From Jacaranda mimosifolia (lineage: Eukaryota > Streptophyta > Magnoliopsida > Lamiales > Bignoniaceae), in contig CM032121.1 in NCBI GenBank assembly GCA_018894105.1, positions 34,886,230-34,950,229 on the forward strand: a stretch of 64,000 nucleotides of DNA, read 5' to 3'. Position numbers and translations under genes: made by a program. Shown here piece by piece: positions 1 to 24,841 of this stretch. Under the pieces are notes generated by a model that saw only the letters and a program-made list of their open reading frames with translations, did not search any database and was not told where the DNA came from. How positions within the stretch are numbered: the first letter of the stretch is position 1; every line of letters begins with the position of its first letter.

Positions 1-136
1 GTTCTTAGTGTTCAAATTGAAAGCATAAGTTTAGAAATTTGAACTTAACGAACTATCAATATACGGGTGTACAAATAATATATATATATATACACACCAT
101 AAAAGTTTTTCACATGTGTAAATTAAAAAAAAAAAA

Positions 137-260
137 AAAAAGACTGCTAAGCAGCCATTGACTAATGGCATTAATCTCAAATGTAAAATGTGAAGTCGAA
201 AATTCGAATCGAACGAACTTTGACCTTTGTGTATATAAATAAATAAAAGATATTATTTTT
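137..260 (+). repeat. SINE-like tRNA-derived repeat (tentative)
   Basis: The stretch has a box-B-like motif (TTCGAATC, near 203) and ends in an A/T-rich tail (tatataaataaataaaa). The same tail follows the clearer SINE-like copy at 54626-54740. A poly(A) run at 125-141 lies just before it and may belong to another insertion. The A box is poor and no target duplication is clear, so this is a weak call. Confidence 0.3.
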
Positions 261-1405
261 AATTTTTTTATATTTTATACACATACACATCAGGAGTTTA
301 CTTATTTTATATATGAAACTTGTGTTATTAACCATCTCGACATCATCTTTGTTCTTAGTTCATTAGTTTGGGCCGCCCATGCCACAAAATTTATTAGTGA
401 TAACGATATATACATTCTCTTATTAGTTGATACAAATGGTTTTGTCCAAGGCACTTCTCTTTCGTCACGGGTTTAGAGAAAAAGATAATATCACGTCGAC
501 ATCTTCACGGGAATATGTCTGTAATAAATAACAAATAATCATAAGCGACAAGAGGGTTGGACATTTCTTAGATAGGAATGTGAATTAGGTAAATTAAAAT
601 TTATTGAATTGGAATTATTACTAACTGAAAAAATTGGAAACCAACTTAAAATTATTACTAGAAGACTTGAATATTATAACTGGCAATTTCAGTGCACTCA
701 ATGTATGTCTTAAAATATTTATATTAAAAAATAATAAATAATACTGTACTTAGAAATTTTAATGTATTAAATAAATAAAATTAAAATTTATAACGAAATA
801 ATAGTAATGGAACTCCTGAGTAGCAATAGAGTTATAAATAGTAATTATTGAATGCATAAATTGTTGTGGTGATGGAAATTAGAAGATAATAATAAAAATA
901 GTTTTAAAAAATTACTTAAGAAGATGCCAAAATAAAATTGGTGCTTTACTAAAGAGTATACATAAAAAATGATGTAACGAATGCAAACAATTTATTAGTA
1001 TTGAAATTGAGGGGCAAATTTCTCAATCCAAAATCAAAGACAAGAGGGTAATCATTTCAACTTTACAACAAACCATAAAAAGATAAACAGAACTACAGTA
1101 ATTCTCGTCAATGGTGTAGCTTGCAAGAAAAACTATACACCCTCTTTTGTCCTCGTTAACAAGCTATGTTACAGAAAGAATTACTGGCAGAGCACACTGG
1201 CTTGCAGTTTGCAGAAATCAAGATTCAAAAATGTTAAACTGGCAGATAACAGAAAATACAGAGAGAGCCGTTCCAGATGAAAATGGGATAACAATGCATA
1301 CAAGAAAGACAGAACAACCCAATGTGTGGGGAACAATTGGGGCGATTGAAAAGGCTGCCAGAAACAACCTGTGTTTACATCTGAAGGGACAATCAAGAGT
1401 AGTAG
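261..1405. other. Non-coding DNA downstream of AUG5
   Basis: AT-rich sequence with no credible reading frame. It should contain the AUG5 3' UTR. A possible poly(A) signal (AATAAA on the minus strand, near 990-995) lies about 410 bp past the stop codon. I see no other structure here. Confidence 0.4.
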
Positions 1406-13389
<11,984 letters not shown>

Positions 13390-13856
13390 TGTGGAAGTGA
13401 AAAGACCCTAGGGTTTTGAAACCCGAGTAGCGTACTGGATCTTCACCCGATTGAATTTCAAAAACCCAATTAGTGAATGCAAGGTGAAAACCGAATTCCA
13501 CCCCTGGCAAATGGAACAGTCGAAACTGAACAATCAACGGATCTAACTATGCCGGCGAAGACGAGTTAGAGGACAAATTGTTAGAGAACCTTGTACGTAA
13601 TATGGATAGAGATACGGTATTTGTACGAACGTGCTTATTAAAATACCCAGAGAGTGTGGTGAAAAAGCACAAGAATCAGAATAAAAATGGAGATATCTAC
13701 AAGAGAGAAAAGCTAGACGAGTGAAGACTGATAGTGTGTTTTCAAAGGAAAGAGGTCCCGCCCGAAGAGTGTTACTACCAACCATTGGAGCGGATCTTAC
13801 CCGTATGCTATCAATCGGGTTCTTATTTTCCAAGCCCTGAATTAGTAATTTACTTA
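13390..13856 (-). promoter_or_regulatory. AUG5 5' UTR and proximal promoter region
   Basis: This is the stretch between the AUG5 start codon and the first upstream transposon. It should hold the 5' UTR and core promoter. No convincing TATA box was found. A 111-codon open frame on the minus strand (13543-13878) looks like chance, since it has no recognisable motif. Confidence 0.35.
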
Positions 13857-16800
13857 GAGGCAGGCCGTTTGCTTTCATTTTCTAATGAAAACACATAATG
13901 AAAAGTTAATTAAAATAGTTGAATTTGAAAATAAAATTTTATTTAGATGTATTGTAGAAAATTATAGGCTTATATAAGTGTGAAAATAAGATGTATTTGG
14001 ATATTAAGTGTTTTTATATTAAAAGTTGTGTAATTTTTTAATTTGAATTGATGATGTGATGTGTGATTGTTTGAAAAAATAATATTATAATTTAAATGTG
14101 AATTTGAATTTGAATTTATAATAATTTTGTTGTGAATGGTGTATGAAAAGTATTGGGAAGATAAAAAATAATTAAGGTAAAGATATGGGTTGAAAAAGGG
14201 ATGAAAATGGAGAGAAAATATAATAAAGAATGTTTTGAAAATGAAAATGAAAATATGTAACGCCCCTGCTGACCCGAGGTAGGGCCTCGGGACAAGGGCT
14301 GCTACCCTAGCTACTATTCTCTAACAGATACATATGTATAAAAGCTGCAAATATACCAAAAGGAGAAAGAAACCTATATATAAGCATTAACCATCAGCAG
14401 TTCACACTTGTACAACATTTACAACAAAATAGTGCCCTCGAGGCACACTATATTACAAAAAGGTCTTAACAGTTCAACATTACCTATTTACAGGAGTCCA
14501 AAACTATATACAATATGTACGATCATGCCTGCCACTATCAAATCCTCACGTCCCCATCTGGAGAAAGAACAAGATAATAGAACAACTCCATAAGTCCAAA
14601 TGACTTAGTGAGAGCAATATTAAGGGATGGCACGAGCATATAATATGATAATCATCAAATATTAGGGTGGCATGTCAAATCATTAATCAACAGAGTGTAC
14701 AATTAATTATTGTCACGGATATATGCATTCAGTGGGGAGATGAAAACAATTTATGCAACTTACAATTATTTTCATAATTTAGCTGTTGGTAATTCTCCGA
14801 CCTTATCACTCCACTTTCAAAAACACCAAGTCCTTATTCCTCCAAAGTACCGAGTGATCAGCTCGGACACTTAATCACTCACTGGGCATAGCTAGCTACA
14901 TGCCTGGTCCCGCTCATAGTCGGCTACCTCCAGCCTGCTATGAGTAGGGATTATATGTACAATTTTGTACAGGGTATCAGCCGAAAGATCTATCGATGCG
15001 GACTGTTCCGCCCAACCGTCTTTCGTAACCGATCCCAGGGCCCACCCCCAAGGGTATTAAGTATATGATCACTAAAAATATTTAACACATCCAACAGCAT
15101 AAAATTCAATACATCACTTGCCACAATAACTAATCAACACTGAATAAATACAAGGCACATTCCAAGGGAACATGGCAATATATTTTGAAAATCACTTTTT
15201 GCTTCCTCAACACAATCGCCAGTTTTATATAAAGTGACGTCAATAAGTATCAATGGGAGTGCTTAGTGAAAAAGGCGATGTGGAGTACTATTTTTGCAAA
15301 CTATTAATTTTATTAAAAGTTGGGTGGAAGTGAATTGTGGTATACGGGATCAATCAAATGAAATGGTTCAGAGGACTCAAGTATGAATAGTCCAAGAATT
15401 ATCGATAGGAGTGAAAGAGGTCCAAACAAGTACAGTGAGAGTACAAAGTTAATAAGTCAATGTTGCATAGATAAATGGTACTGCTGGTCAAAAAGGCTCA
15501 ACAGTGCCGGTAACGACCTAAAAGTACAAGATAAGAACTTATATCAAGTAAAATTTGAAGTTTAGGCGGTAACAATGTAAGAATTTCGAGCAGCAGGGGT
15601 AACTCAAACATTCGACTAAGTAAACCTGAGAACCAAGAATAGCATGGAACAAGCACTCGTCAGTCGTCGAATCTTAACACATTTAGAACAAATGACAGGA
15701 TGTCAGAATAGGTACTTATATTCTTTCCCCAGCAAGGAAGCTAATATAAACTCACATGATAGCCCTCGTCAAGTAGTGTTCTCCTGCTCGCTGGTGATAT
15801 CTGCAATCTCTTCACCTAATCCATTAAACATAGTATCAGAGTCGGATTCTAGTAGTATTACATTATTCATAAAATCACAATATATTGGTTCCTAAGGAGG
15901 TCCTCATATTCCTTATTTAAGGACAGTAAATTTATTAGGAGCGAGATTACCTCTATATGGTTAGAATAGCATTACCATAGTCCATGACCTCAATAGGATT
16001 AATCCATCAATTCTTATAATTAGGTTCTTGAAGTTGACATTTTAATCTTGATTTCTTAATAACGGTTATTTAATCTAATCGGATCACTTCAATTCGTCCC
16101 AACCCAATTCATACTTAAGTCCATAATCACAAGTCCAAGAATAGAAAATCACATTCATATGTCGGTCAACTCAAGATCCGAATCCATGCCCAAATTGATT
16201 TAAGTTCAAATTAAATTAACTTAAAATAAATCAATCCAATAAATTTTACCTAATTGGACTAGTTAAGGTCCAATTCACAACTCGATTTCTGCCCAGATGT
16301 GTCTAAAATGAAGAGGAGAATTTTCTGTTTCTGAGTCGCCAGAGCGCCGCAGTTGACCACCGCCGGAGCTTAATCACCACCACCCCAAGGTGCGTCCCGA
16401 GGCTTCTAACCCAACCCCAAACCAATTTTACCGTACTTTCTCCTTCCCGTCGGTGAATTCGCCGAAAATCGTGGTTGAGCCGCCGCCGCCGCATCTGTTT
16501 CTCCAGAATTCTCCCTCATCCGGCCACGAAACTCTAATTAAAGGCTACCGACGCGTTCCCCACAACAAGCCTGACACAACCCATGAGTTATATTCAAGCT
16601 TCAACGCGTAAATAAGCACAACCCACCACCACCGTGAACCTCTTCCCACCAGCCACTCTTTTACCCTCTTTCCATGGTTATTTCTCCTAAAATTTGGTAT
16701 GGTTGAGCTCGGGGTGAGGTAAGGAACAAACCTATTGGATCAGAATTGAGTTTTGGGGTGGAACAAAGCTAAACCGAACACTGCTAGCTAGGGGTCACAT

Positions 16801-17256
16801 TTTGAGAATTTGAAAAACTTTGGTCCTCAATATATATATATAACCAAACTTTCGTTATTCTCACCGACCACCCCTAGACTTTCCACCGCTTTCATCCTGC
16901 ACCCCCAAGTTTTAACCGCCTTACAAAAAGCCCCAAAATTTTCATTTCAATCCCTAGAGTTCGGTTTCTTACATTTCGCCCCCCATAGTTTTGAATTTCG
17001 GTCAGCTAGGTCCAGCCGAATTACTTTCTCGCCCTCAAAATTTCTCTAAATTCTACTAAGGCCCATTTAATTCAGATTTTTATTTAATTAAGGCCAAATT
17101 TCCAAATACTTGTTATTAACAATTTTAATTACTAATATTTCTATAATTTGGGGTGTTACAAAATATTTGAGAAAATGGTGTAGATAGTGATAATTCTCTA
17201 TTTTCATTTTGATGAGAAAATGAAAATGGGATTTGAAAATGAAAACAAATGGGCCT
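13857..17256. mobile_element. Tourist-like MITE split by a solo LTR
   Basis: The left part (13857-14255) begins GAGGCAGGCCGTTTGC. The right part (17161-17256) ends GAAAACAAATGGGCCT, with TTA on both outer flanks. The left part is closely similar to the MITE at 24842-25335, which carries the same internal sequence without interruption. That copy serves as the empty-site reference for the LTR inserted at 14256. Confidence 0.65.
14256..17160 (-). mobile_element. Solo LTR, about 2.9 kb, probably Ty3/gypsy
   Basis: The element begins TGTAACGCCCC and ends GGGGTGTTACA (TG...CA ends). It is flanked by a perfect 5-bp duplication, AAATA (14251-14255 and 17161-17165). No gag or pol sequence and no second LTR is present, so a solo LTR is the simplest reading. 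TGTAACRCCCC ends are common in plant Ty3/gypsy LTRs (family knowledge). Near 14580-14640 the minus strand carries a block (cactaagtcatttggactta) that resembles one on the plus strand of the LTR at 18293. This puts the two copies in opposite orientation. Confidence 0.7.
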
Positions 17257-17259
17257 TTA

Positions 17260-17594
17260 AGGAATGTTTGATTATGTTTTTTTTGTGTGATTTTATTATG
17301 TATTTTAGGAGAATTAATTATTTGAGAATGTGAAAGTTGTATTTTTGTATGTTTGTTTATGTTTTGGGGAATATATTTTTTACTATAGCAGTCAAATCAA
17401 TGTTTTTTTGTTGGATTTTTGGAGTGAAAATAAAATTGAGTGATTTTTTTAATATTAAAATAATGATAAAATATGTATAATATATATATGTATGTATATA
17501 TTGAAGAATATATATTTTGGAGGAAAAATAGGGATATGTTTGATTATATTTTCCCAAAATAATATTATTTGGGGAAGCATAACCAAACATTCCC
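17260..17594. mobile_element. Tourist-like MITE (family B)
   Basis: A 335-bp element with ends AGGAATGTTTGATTATG and the reverse complement of GGGAATGTTTGGTTATG, flanked by TTA (17257-17259 and 17595-17597). It is AT-rich and non-coding. It abuts the end of the split family A element, sharing or nearly sharing a TTA. Confidence 0.7.
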
Positions 17595-17631
17595 TTAGCA
17601 TCTGCATGGCTGGATTAAGAAAAAAAAAATG

Positions 17632-18163
17632 TTTGGGCAATGGGTCCGGGCAAGGCCCGCCCCACTTGGGGCGGGTCTTAGGTTTTAATTTTTAAATTCA
17701 AACCCCCTGCTAGATATTATATATATATATTAATTTTATTTATTATGTGTATATTTTATGTGGTGTGTATTCATATATATGTGTGAATATTACATGCATG
17801 TTTGATATAAAAATAATAATATTGTCATAATAAATTACTTATACATTCAATATGTATATATAAATAATAATAATAATGTTTGCAATTTATCATTTTTCAT
17901 GACTAAAAATGCATATATAAATATTTAAATAATAAAATTTTTGTTAATAATATTATTTTCTCATATTATGAAGTTATGATGATGTTAATTTTTCTAAAAG
18001 AAATATTTTTAATTTTTTTAAACATTTTAAATGGGTCTAATGGGTCCAATCCGTTAGATAAAGGTTTGGGGCGGTGCGGGGTCTCGGGTCCATAAAAATT
18101 TTCATGGGGCATATCCTGGTTTTTGTCAAACCTGCACCCAAACCCGACCCATTACCATCCCTA
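17632..18163. mobile_element. Probable hAT-type MITE with GC-rich ends
   Basis: GC-rich arms (GGGCAATGGGTCCGGGCAAGG at the left, CCCGACCCATTACCATCCCTA at the right) are partly inverted and enclose a very AT-rich core. This layout is typical of hAT-type MITEs. The left border and the 8-bp duplication are not clear, so the limits are approximate. Confidence 0.45.
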
Positions 18164-18292
18164 GTATGTCTCATTTATTGTAAGAAAATTACAAAAAGTA
18201 AAAAAGAATAATAATCATAATCCTAAGACCCCATAATAATGTTCCAAGTTTATTAAAAATATGGGGTTTATTCTCATCATTTATCAATAAAT

Positions 18293-21285
18293 TGTAACAC
18301 CCCTAGAAATTTCAAATTAATATAAGAATGTTACCTTTAATTTTATTTTATTTTATTTTGCATGAATTTTTATTTATTTTGTATTTTAAAAATTCGGGGA
18401 CAATTTATAAATTCTGAAAACTTGATTGAGCCAAGCATAGAAACTATGGGGTTTGCATGGTTATTATTTTAGGTCAAAGGTGGCCTAAGTTATATTTTAT
18501 AATGTTTGGGCCTGATTAAAAGCTAACCAAAATGTTGGGGGTCAGTTTGAAATTATCAAATAGTACTATTATAAATAGGGATAATTGCAATTTCACCCCC
18601 ATTTTTCTTCTTCTCTTCAACCAAAGCCTTCTTCTTCTTCTTTGGCGATTCTCCACCTGCGGTGACTCAAACCAAAATCTATTCGTGCCAACCTCTTCTC
18701 CTCACTCCCAGCTTTCCAATCATACCACATGCACACACCATCTCCGGCAAATCACTGGAAAGCGTGAAGGCCGAAGAGAGTGACGATGGAGCTTGGTAGG
18801 TCTCCAATTTCTGACAATATTTCACGGCGAATTAAGGGTGTTTTGGGATAGGTTCAGCTCAAGGAAGCTTTTGACCAAGTCAGCTTTGGATTTCGACCAC
18901 CAATGATGGCGAAATGGGCGTGACGGCCCACAGTGGCGTGAGGTGGTGTAGCGACTTTGAGGCGGAAATTGACTGTCTTCCCGGCAACATTTGGCAAAAT
19001 TGATCGGAGCATTGTATTCCTGGAACTGAGAGGAGTAATTTGGTGGTGATTGCATTTCCAGAGACGGTGGAGCATAGGCATAAACTTTTCCTCATCGTGA
19101 CGATCGTGACAGTACCCTTAGTTTGTGGTTTCTAGGTTTCGATAGTCGGATCGGGGTTAAAAGCATTGAGTGATATATGTGGTTATATATTTATATATGT
19201 GTGTGTGTGTGTATACCTGTGATGTACCGTTATATCTATGATTTTGTAATATGCCAAGGATGAGAATTGTTTAACATTGATATATATGCATATATTCCCT
19301 TGTATGGACTATAGTGTAATTAGTGGGCCCGGATTTATATTATTTTATGTAATGTTAGGATTAATTGAGATAATTAAGCAATTTAACTATGATTTATGAA
19401 ATTTGAAACTTGTGATATGATAATTGGGTGATTTGAGATAATATGTGATTAAGACTCGGTATGTGCATGTGCCAGTATGAGTTTAGTAAAATTGTATAGT
19501 ATTATTTTATGAAGATTATAGGAAAATTCAAGTATTGTAAGAAGAAAACCCTAATTTTATATATTTAAGATGTAAGTGATAATAGATTAATTGTGATAAT
19601 TGGGCTATTATTGTTCATTTGGACAACATGATGAGGATGGTTAAGTAATTAAGGAATGAATTTCATTATGATACTAGAATCAATGTAATCTCGTAAGTTG
19701 TTCATGTGATAGAGACTTGATTAGCGTCTTGATATCAACTATGCCAAAATTTCTATAATAGTTGAGAAATTGTGATTTTAGGTTACTATTGGTATAATTA
19801 CAATTATCAAGGATATTTAGAGTTGAAAATGGATTTTGACTGTAAATATACTCTTTTGGTTAGGTGACTAAGAAGTGGGTCCCGAGGACCAATAGATAGC
19901 TGACAAGAGTTGCATCTTCTGAGGTTACGGAGGTGAGGGTCTACCATTCTGGCCTTTGTTTATATCTATCTGTTCTTGTGGAATGACCCCTATCCGGGTC
20001 CAATTTGATTGTATTGATTGTTCTTGATTGTTGAAATCGCACTCGCTTGAGTACTTATTCTTGTTATTGGAATTGTTCTTGCTCGTGTGTTCAATTGTTA
20101 ATTGTTACTTGACACTTGTACCCCTATGAGGGTTAATTCTTGTTATACTCTACCATAAGTTTTACCTGTTTGTTTTGGTGCCCAGAACCTTCGATTGTTA
20201 TTTGTTGTCGTACTTGTTCTTGACTGGTACTTGATATTGTCTTGTAAATTGTTATCGAACTGTATCATATCTGTTGCCTTGCTGGCATACTTGTTTTACT
20301 TGGTTCAGCAGTGCGCTAGGGATTTTCCACCCATTGGGCATCTGCGTAATTGATTGGTACCTGTTAATTGATCGGAGAATTGAATGGTTGTGGGCTTGAC
20401 TGGTACGCAAAGGATTTCCCTTTTGGTATCAACAGTATGCTGGGGATTTCCCCCTGGGTATCGACGGTGCGCTAGGAATTTCCCCCTTGGTATCAACGGT
20501 ACACTAAGAATTTCCCCTGGGTATCGAGTGTTGCGCCAGGGGTTCCCCCTGGGCATCGTTGTGCACCATACGGCCCGATGGGCACAACCATGTGCCAAGC
20601 TGTCATCTTGGGTAACTGTACTTGTTTGAATGGTATAAGGCGATTCTGATATGCATGCTTGCCTAGTTTGTTGAAATACATATGTCATACGGGTTACTTG
20701 ATTGTACTTGTTTCTTGATCGATTGAAATATGTTCTTGGAACAATAAGGCATGAGAGAATCCTGTTTGCTTAACTTGTAAATGCTCGTACATTGATCGTT
20801 CTTATTTAAAGTTTATAATACGATCTATTAAGATGTTCTTCCTTGACATGTCCCAATTGTTCACTTTACGAAAATGCCCCTCACTAAGTCTTTGGACTTA
20901 CCCCGTTTTATTTCTTAATCTCCTCAGACAGGTTTGAGTGAAAGATTTGGACTTCGGAGTTGGACTGAAGATATGCTTTTGTAATAGAATAGGTGTTGTT
21001 ATATGTTGATCAAAAATTTTGAATGTTGATCTTGGCCTAGAGACATTTCGATATGTTATGAATGTTTTTTTAACTTCAGGCATGCAAATATTTGATTAAA
21101 TATTATATGATGAATCCTGGAATGTACCTAAGTGCATGTCATGATGCTTAAGTTTGAAAATTTTCTGCTGCTTTTGAGAGGTTTAAGTTTGAATTCTTTT
21201 GGGCCTATTGCTTGTTGATGGATTTCATTTAAACTTGAATTGGGTAATATCTCAACTTATAGCCTATCTTGAGTGGGGTGTTACA
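18293..21285 (+). mobile_element. Solo LTR, about 3.0 kb, probably Ty3/gypsy
   Basis: Begins TGTAACACCCCTAG and ends GAGTGGGGTGTTACA. The flanking pentamers TAAAT (18288-18292) and AAAAT (21286-21290) differ at one base, which suggests an old insertion. No gag or pol is present. Near 20880 there is a block around cactaagtctttggactta that recurs inverted in the LTR at 14256. The two LTRs share terminal words and this block but little else visible by eye, so they are relatives rather than a pair from one element. Confidence 0.65.
20300..20560. repeat. 32-bp tandem repeat inside the solo LTR
   Basis: Five consecutive units start near 20402, 20433, 20465, 20497 and 20528, each of the form GGTGCGCTAGGAATTTCC followed by CCCTTGGTATC. 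A sixth, displaced copy lies near 20308. The tract is clearly more GC-rich than its surroundings. Open frames across it are by-products of the repeat. Confidence 0.75.
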
Positions 21286-22138
21286 AAAATAAATTAATAG
21301 AAGACTTTTAATAATAGAAATTTATGAAAAAAGGTCAAATTTGTGGTTACAATTTCTAAAACTTCCATTTATCCTACCTACTAGTTACATGGATAATTCA
21401 AACAAATAGATGAAATATAAGGCGTGTCCAATATCCACATGCAATATTGATCCATATTTTAGATAAATTTCACTCTTGGTTTATTTGTATAAGGTATGTC
21501 AATATTTTTTTTCATTTATTTTTTTCAGATGGTCTTGTATCTAATTTCATATGATTTAGAAACTTTATAATACAATCATATTCGAAATTGATCAAAAGAA
21601 GTTCAAGACATGCATGTTGAGCCATTTTAAAAAACTTTTTGTACTATTAGGACGCTTAAATAAAAGTTCATTTGCAAAACAATAATTTTTTCCCTCAATT
21701 ATCATTTGGTTATTTTTTCAACTCAATTAAAACAAACTACAAAAATAATTAATTTTATTATTATCCATCATAATTTAGAGAGAATTTAGCTAAACTTATT
21801 TAAAAAACTTGTAAGTTCTTATATTTGTAAGATTTTTTTTTTTGGCTTATAAAATATTAAATCTTATTATAAAGATAAGTTATTCAATGATTGAATAAAA
21901 TAAGATTTAAACACTTATAAGATATTAGTCATTATATGTGGCTAAAATTAAAGAAATTGTTAATATTTTATAAATTAATTATGAGCTCTTTGTTTTTTTC
22001 CCCTCAAAAAAGCTCATAAGATTGCAATACCTTATTTTGAAGAACTAATAACTTATTCCAAAAAAAAAAAAAAAATGTAAGATATTTTATGATATCCATG
22101 AGTTTTCAAATATTTTATAAAATATTTTGAAAAATTTA

Positions 22139-22867
22139 GGGGATGTTTGTTTTAATTTTTAGCGCACCTTTTCATTTTCAACAGTATTTGAAAATGAGAA
22201 ATTATTAATTTTTATGCTGCACAAGAGTGAAGTGAGTTCATTTTCAATTAACAACAATATGTCAGTTCATTTTCTTTGGAAGGGCATAGAAAGATCTTGA
22301 ATGTTCTCCAAGTTTTACAATTTTTTGCGAATAATTTATACTATTTTCTTTTTCCTCCTGATGGGCTTTCGCCCATTAACATTGTCTTGCTCTTCTTCAT
22401 GGATTTAATTGACTTTAGCCCATATGACCCCTTATTATTTGATTACCTAATTGGATCCATTGGGCCATATTTGGTTCTTTTATCATTTTACCCTTATAAA
22501 CTTAATTATTCACATCAAATTTTATCTATTATCACACAAAATATTCTCTATTTTCATTTTTAATTTTTCCTATACATATTTTATTATCCTATTATTATAT
22601 TAATCAAATTCAATTTTGATTTGAGATTAAAAAAAAAAAAAAACCTACTATTATTTTAAAATTAAAAATATATATTATATTTTCAAAAATAAATATTTTT
22701 AAACATAAAAAATATAAATCAACTAAATTTTCAATTTTATACCCATCCTAATTATGATTTTAGATAAAATATATAAATACAATCTCATTTTTTCCATTTT
22801 TAAAACTGTAACTAATGTTTCAATTTTTGAAAATGTTGGAAACATAAAATGAAACCTAAACACCCTC
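22139..22867. mobile_element. Tourist-like MITE, about 0.73 kb
   Basis: The ends GGGATGTTTGTTTTAATTT and ATGAAACCTAAACACCCTC form an imperfect inverted pair. TTA flanks both sides (22136-22138 and 22868-22870). The body is AT-rich. A 95-codon open frame within it shows no known motif and is likely chance. Confidence 0.55.
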
Positions 22868-23130
22868 TTACTTTAAGTTAAATTCTTCTCGCATTATATC
22901 ACAAAATAAAATATGAAAACAAAGAAAAAGAAACGTGATTTTCACTCTTATGCTTGACCATAATAGAGAGTAGACATAAGAAACGGACCAAAAGTTTGCG
23001 AGTACGACTCATAAATTTTCAAAGAGGTGATATGAAATTAATTTTATTAGACTTAGAGACCAAAGAGACTAATTCTTAATTAAGTGCGCATTCATAAATT
23101 AACTTTGTTCAAGTCCATATTTGAGACAAA

Positions 23131-23230
23131 CCTCCACGATATAAGAAGTCCATTCGGGGTTCGAACTCCTGACCTCCCACACAATAGAGGAGGCTAATAC
23201 AATTGGGCCACAAGCCATTCAACAACGTAA
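23131..23230 (-). repeat. SINE-like tRNA-derived repeat
   Basis: Read on the minus strand, it has GCTTGTGGCCCAATTG (A-box-like), then GGGAGGTCAGGAGTTCGAAC (B-box-like GTTCGAAC). The same word order appears in the plus-strand copy at 54626-54740. Two related copies support a SINE family rather than a tRNA gene. No cloverleaf or acceptor stem is apparent. Confidence 0.55.
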
Positions 23231-24544
23231 TATAGTGAAATTTTTTTGGGGTTATGCATAAATGGACAGTTAAATTAAATTAGAGACAATTTTTTTTTTT
23301 TTTCTGGGTCTACAATAAACAGTATCCACACTTCAATTATTTCAATTAAATTAAAGAAACAAGATTCAAATAGAAAATTTCTGAAGCTTGAGTTTGAGAA
23401 TTTTTAATTTAAGCACAATTCCTTTTTAACTGATTCGATCATAAGTACTATCCTCATTTCAATTAATATGTCTTTTGGTTTGATTAAAGAAATAAGATTT
23501 AGACAGAGAATTTCTCAAGCTTAAGTTTAAGAATTTGGCTTTATAATGCTTAGATTTGTTTCCAAATATAAAAAGTTCAGCCGTGAAATATATTTTACTA
23601 CTGACATAACAACTTATAAGTTGGATCAAAATTATTGATTTATTTGATGAAATAGGATATAATATCATAAAATATTCCTTGTGGAGAGGTTGGAAAATAA
23701 ACACATCTAATTATTCCAAAACTCATCGCCAAACATGCATAAAAGATTTGAGCTGCTAAGTTGTGGCACTCACTCATGTGCTGAGAGGCACTGCTCTCAT
23801 GAAAAGATAGCTCGATTGATTGAAAAAAATGAATAACTTATGAATTGAATCATAAATTTTTTATTCGATAAAAGATAAGATTTGATATTATTATCTTGAT
23901 AAAAATTTAATTTTAGACTTCGTGAACTAAATTTGCTACATCTCCTTCACATTGAACATGTCTACTAAATTCAAATTAGATGCACAATGATACTACCAGA
24001 ATTAATAGTCAGACAAACTTGAAAATTTTGACTTATTCAGTATTATCTTGTCGACATATCAAGTGAGATATTTTATTTTTATGAAAATATATCTCTATAA
24101 ATAAAAATAAAAAAATGAATGAATCAGCTCAAATCTACAATTCAATATAAGAAAATAATTTATTTCGTCATCTTAATAAAAATTTAAACTTAGACCTAAC
24201 TCGAGATTTCTCCTATTTACAGAATGAGTCAACTGAGTTCAAATTAGACACTAATGACTCTAGTAAGACAAAGCAAATTGTCTATGGGATAGTTTTTTAT
24301 TTGTAATTAAGCCATCAATTTTTGTTGGTTGCAATGTCCCTTTTGAACAGATTGGCTGTAGATTAGGCTTTAGGGCAAGAACGAATGAAAGTATCCAATG
24401 GCCAACAACCCAAATAATCTGACACAAATGGAAGACTCGAAGTCTTCTGAGTGCTTTGTCCGTGAAAAATTCTCTTTTCTTTTCTTTTTTTTTTTCTTTC
24501 CTTTTTTCATATACATACATATATATATATATAAGACTTACGGG

Positions 24545-24810
24545 CTAGTTTGCTTGGATTTTAAAGTTATCTTATGATTATTATCATATGATAATTTGTG
24601 TGATTTTTATCATTGTGGTATAATTTGATAGGCATGATAAATAAACCCATTGGGGTGGTAAGTTAATTTATCATGAGAATTACACATATAAATACGAGCT
24701 TTTGATATTCATGCGGGCTTGAGTGTTTATCGTCATTCTAATCAAACGAATGATAAGGTGGGATAAAAACATTGTATCCCACCCTATTATTCTAACCAAA
24801 CAAGCCCTAG
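24545..24810. mobile_element. MITE with GGGCTAGTTTG / CAAACAAGCCC ends
   Basis: About 266 bp with ends GGGCTAGTTTGCTTGGATT and TCTAACCAAACAAGCCC in inverted relation. The body contains short inverted repeats of TTATCATATGATAA type. Target duplication is not certain. It lies 30 bp from the next MITE. Confidence 0.5.
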
Positions 24811-24841
24811 GTTGTAGTTTTATATAGGTATTATTCAATAA

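Noticed and set aside
23131..23230. A tRNA gene, from the GTTCGAAC box
   Set aside because: No acceptor stem or anticodon arm can be drawn, and a related copy exists elsewhere in the window. A SINE fits better.
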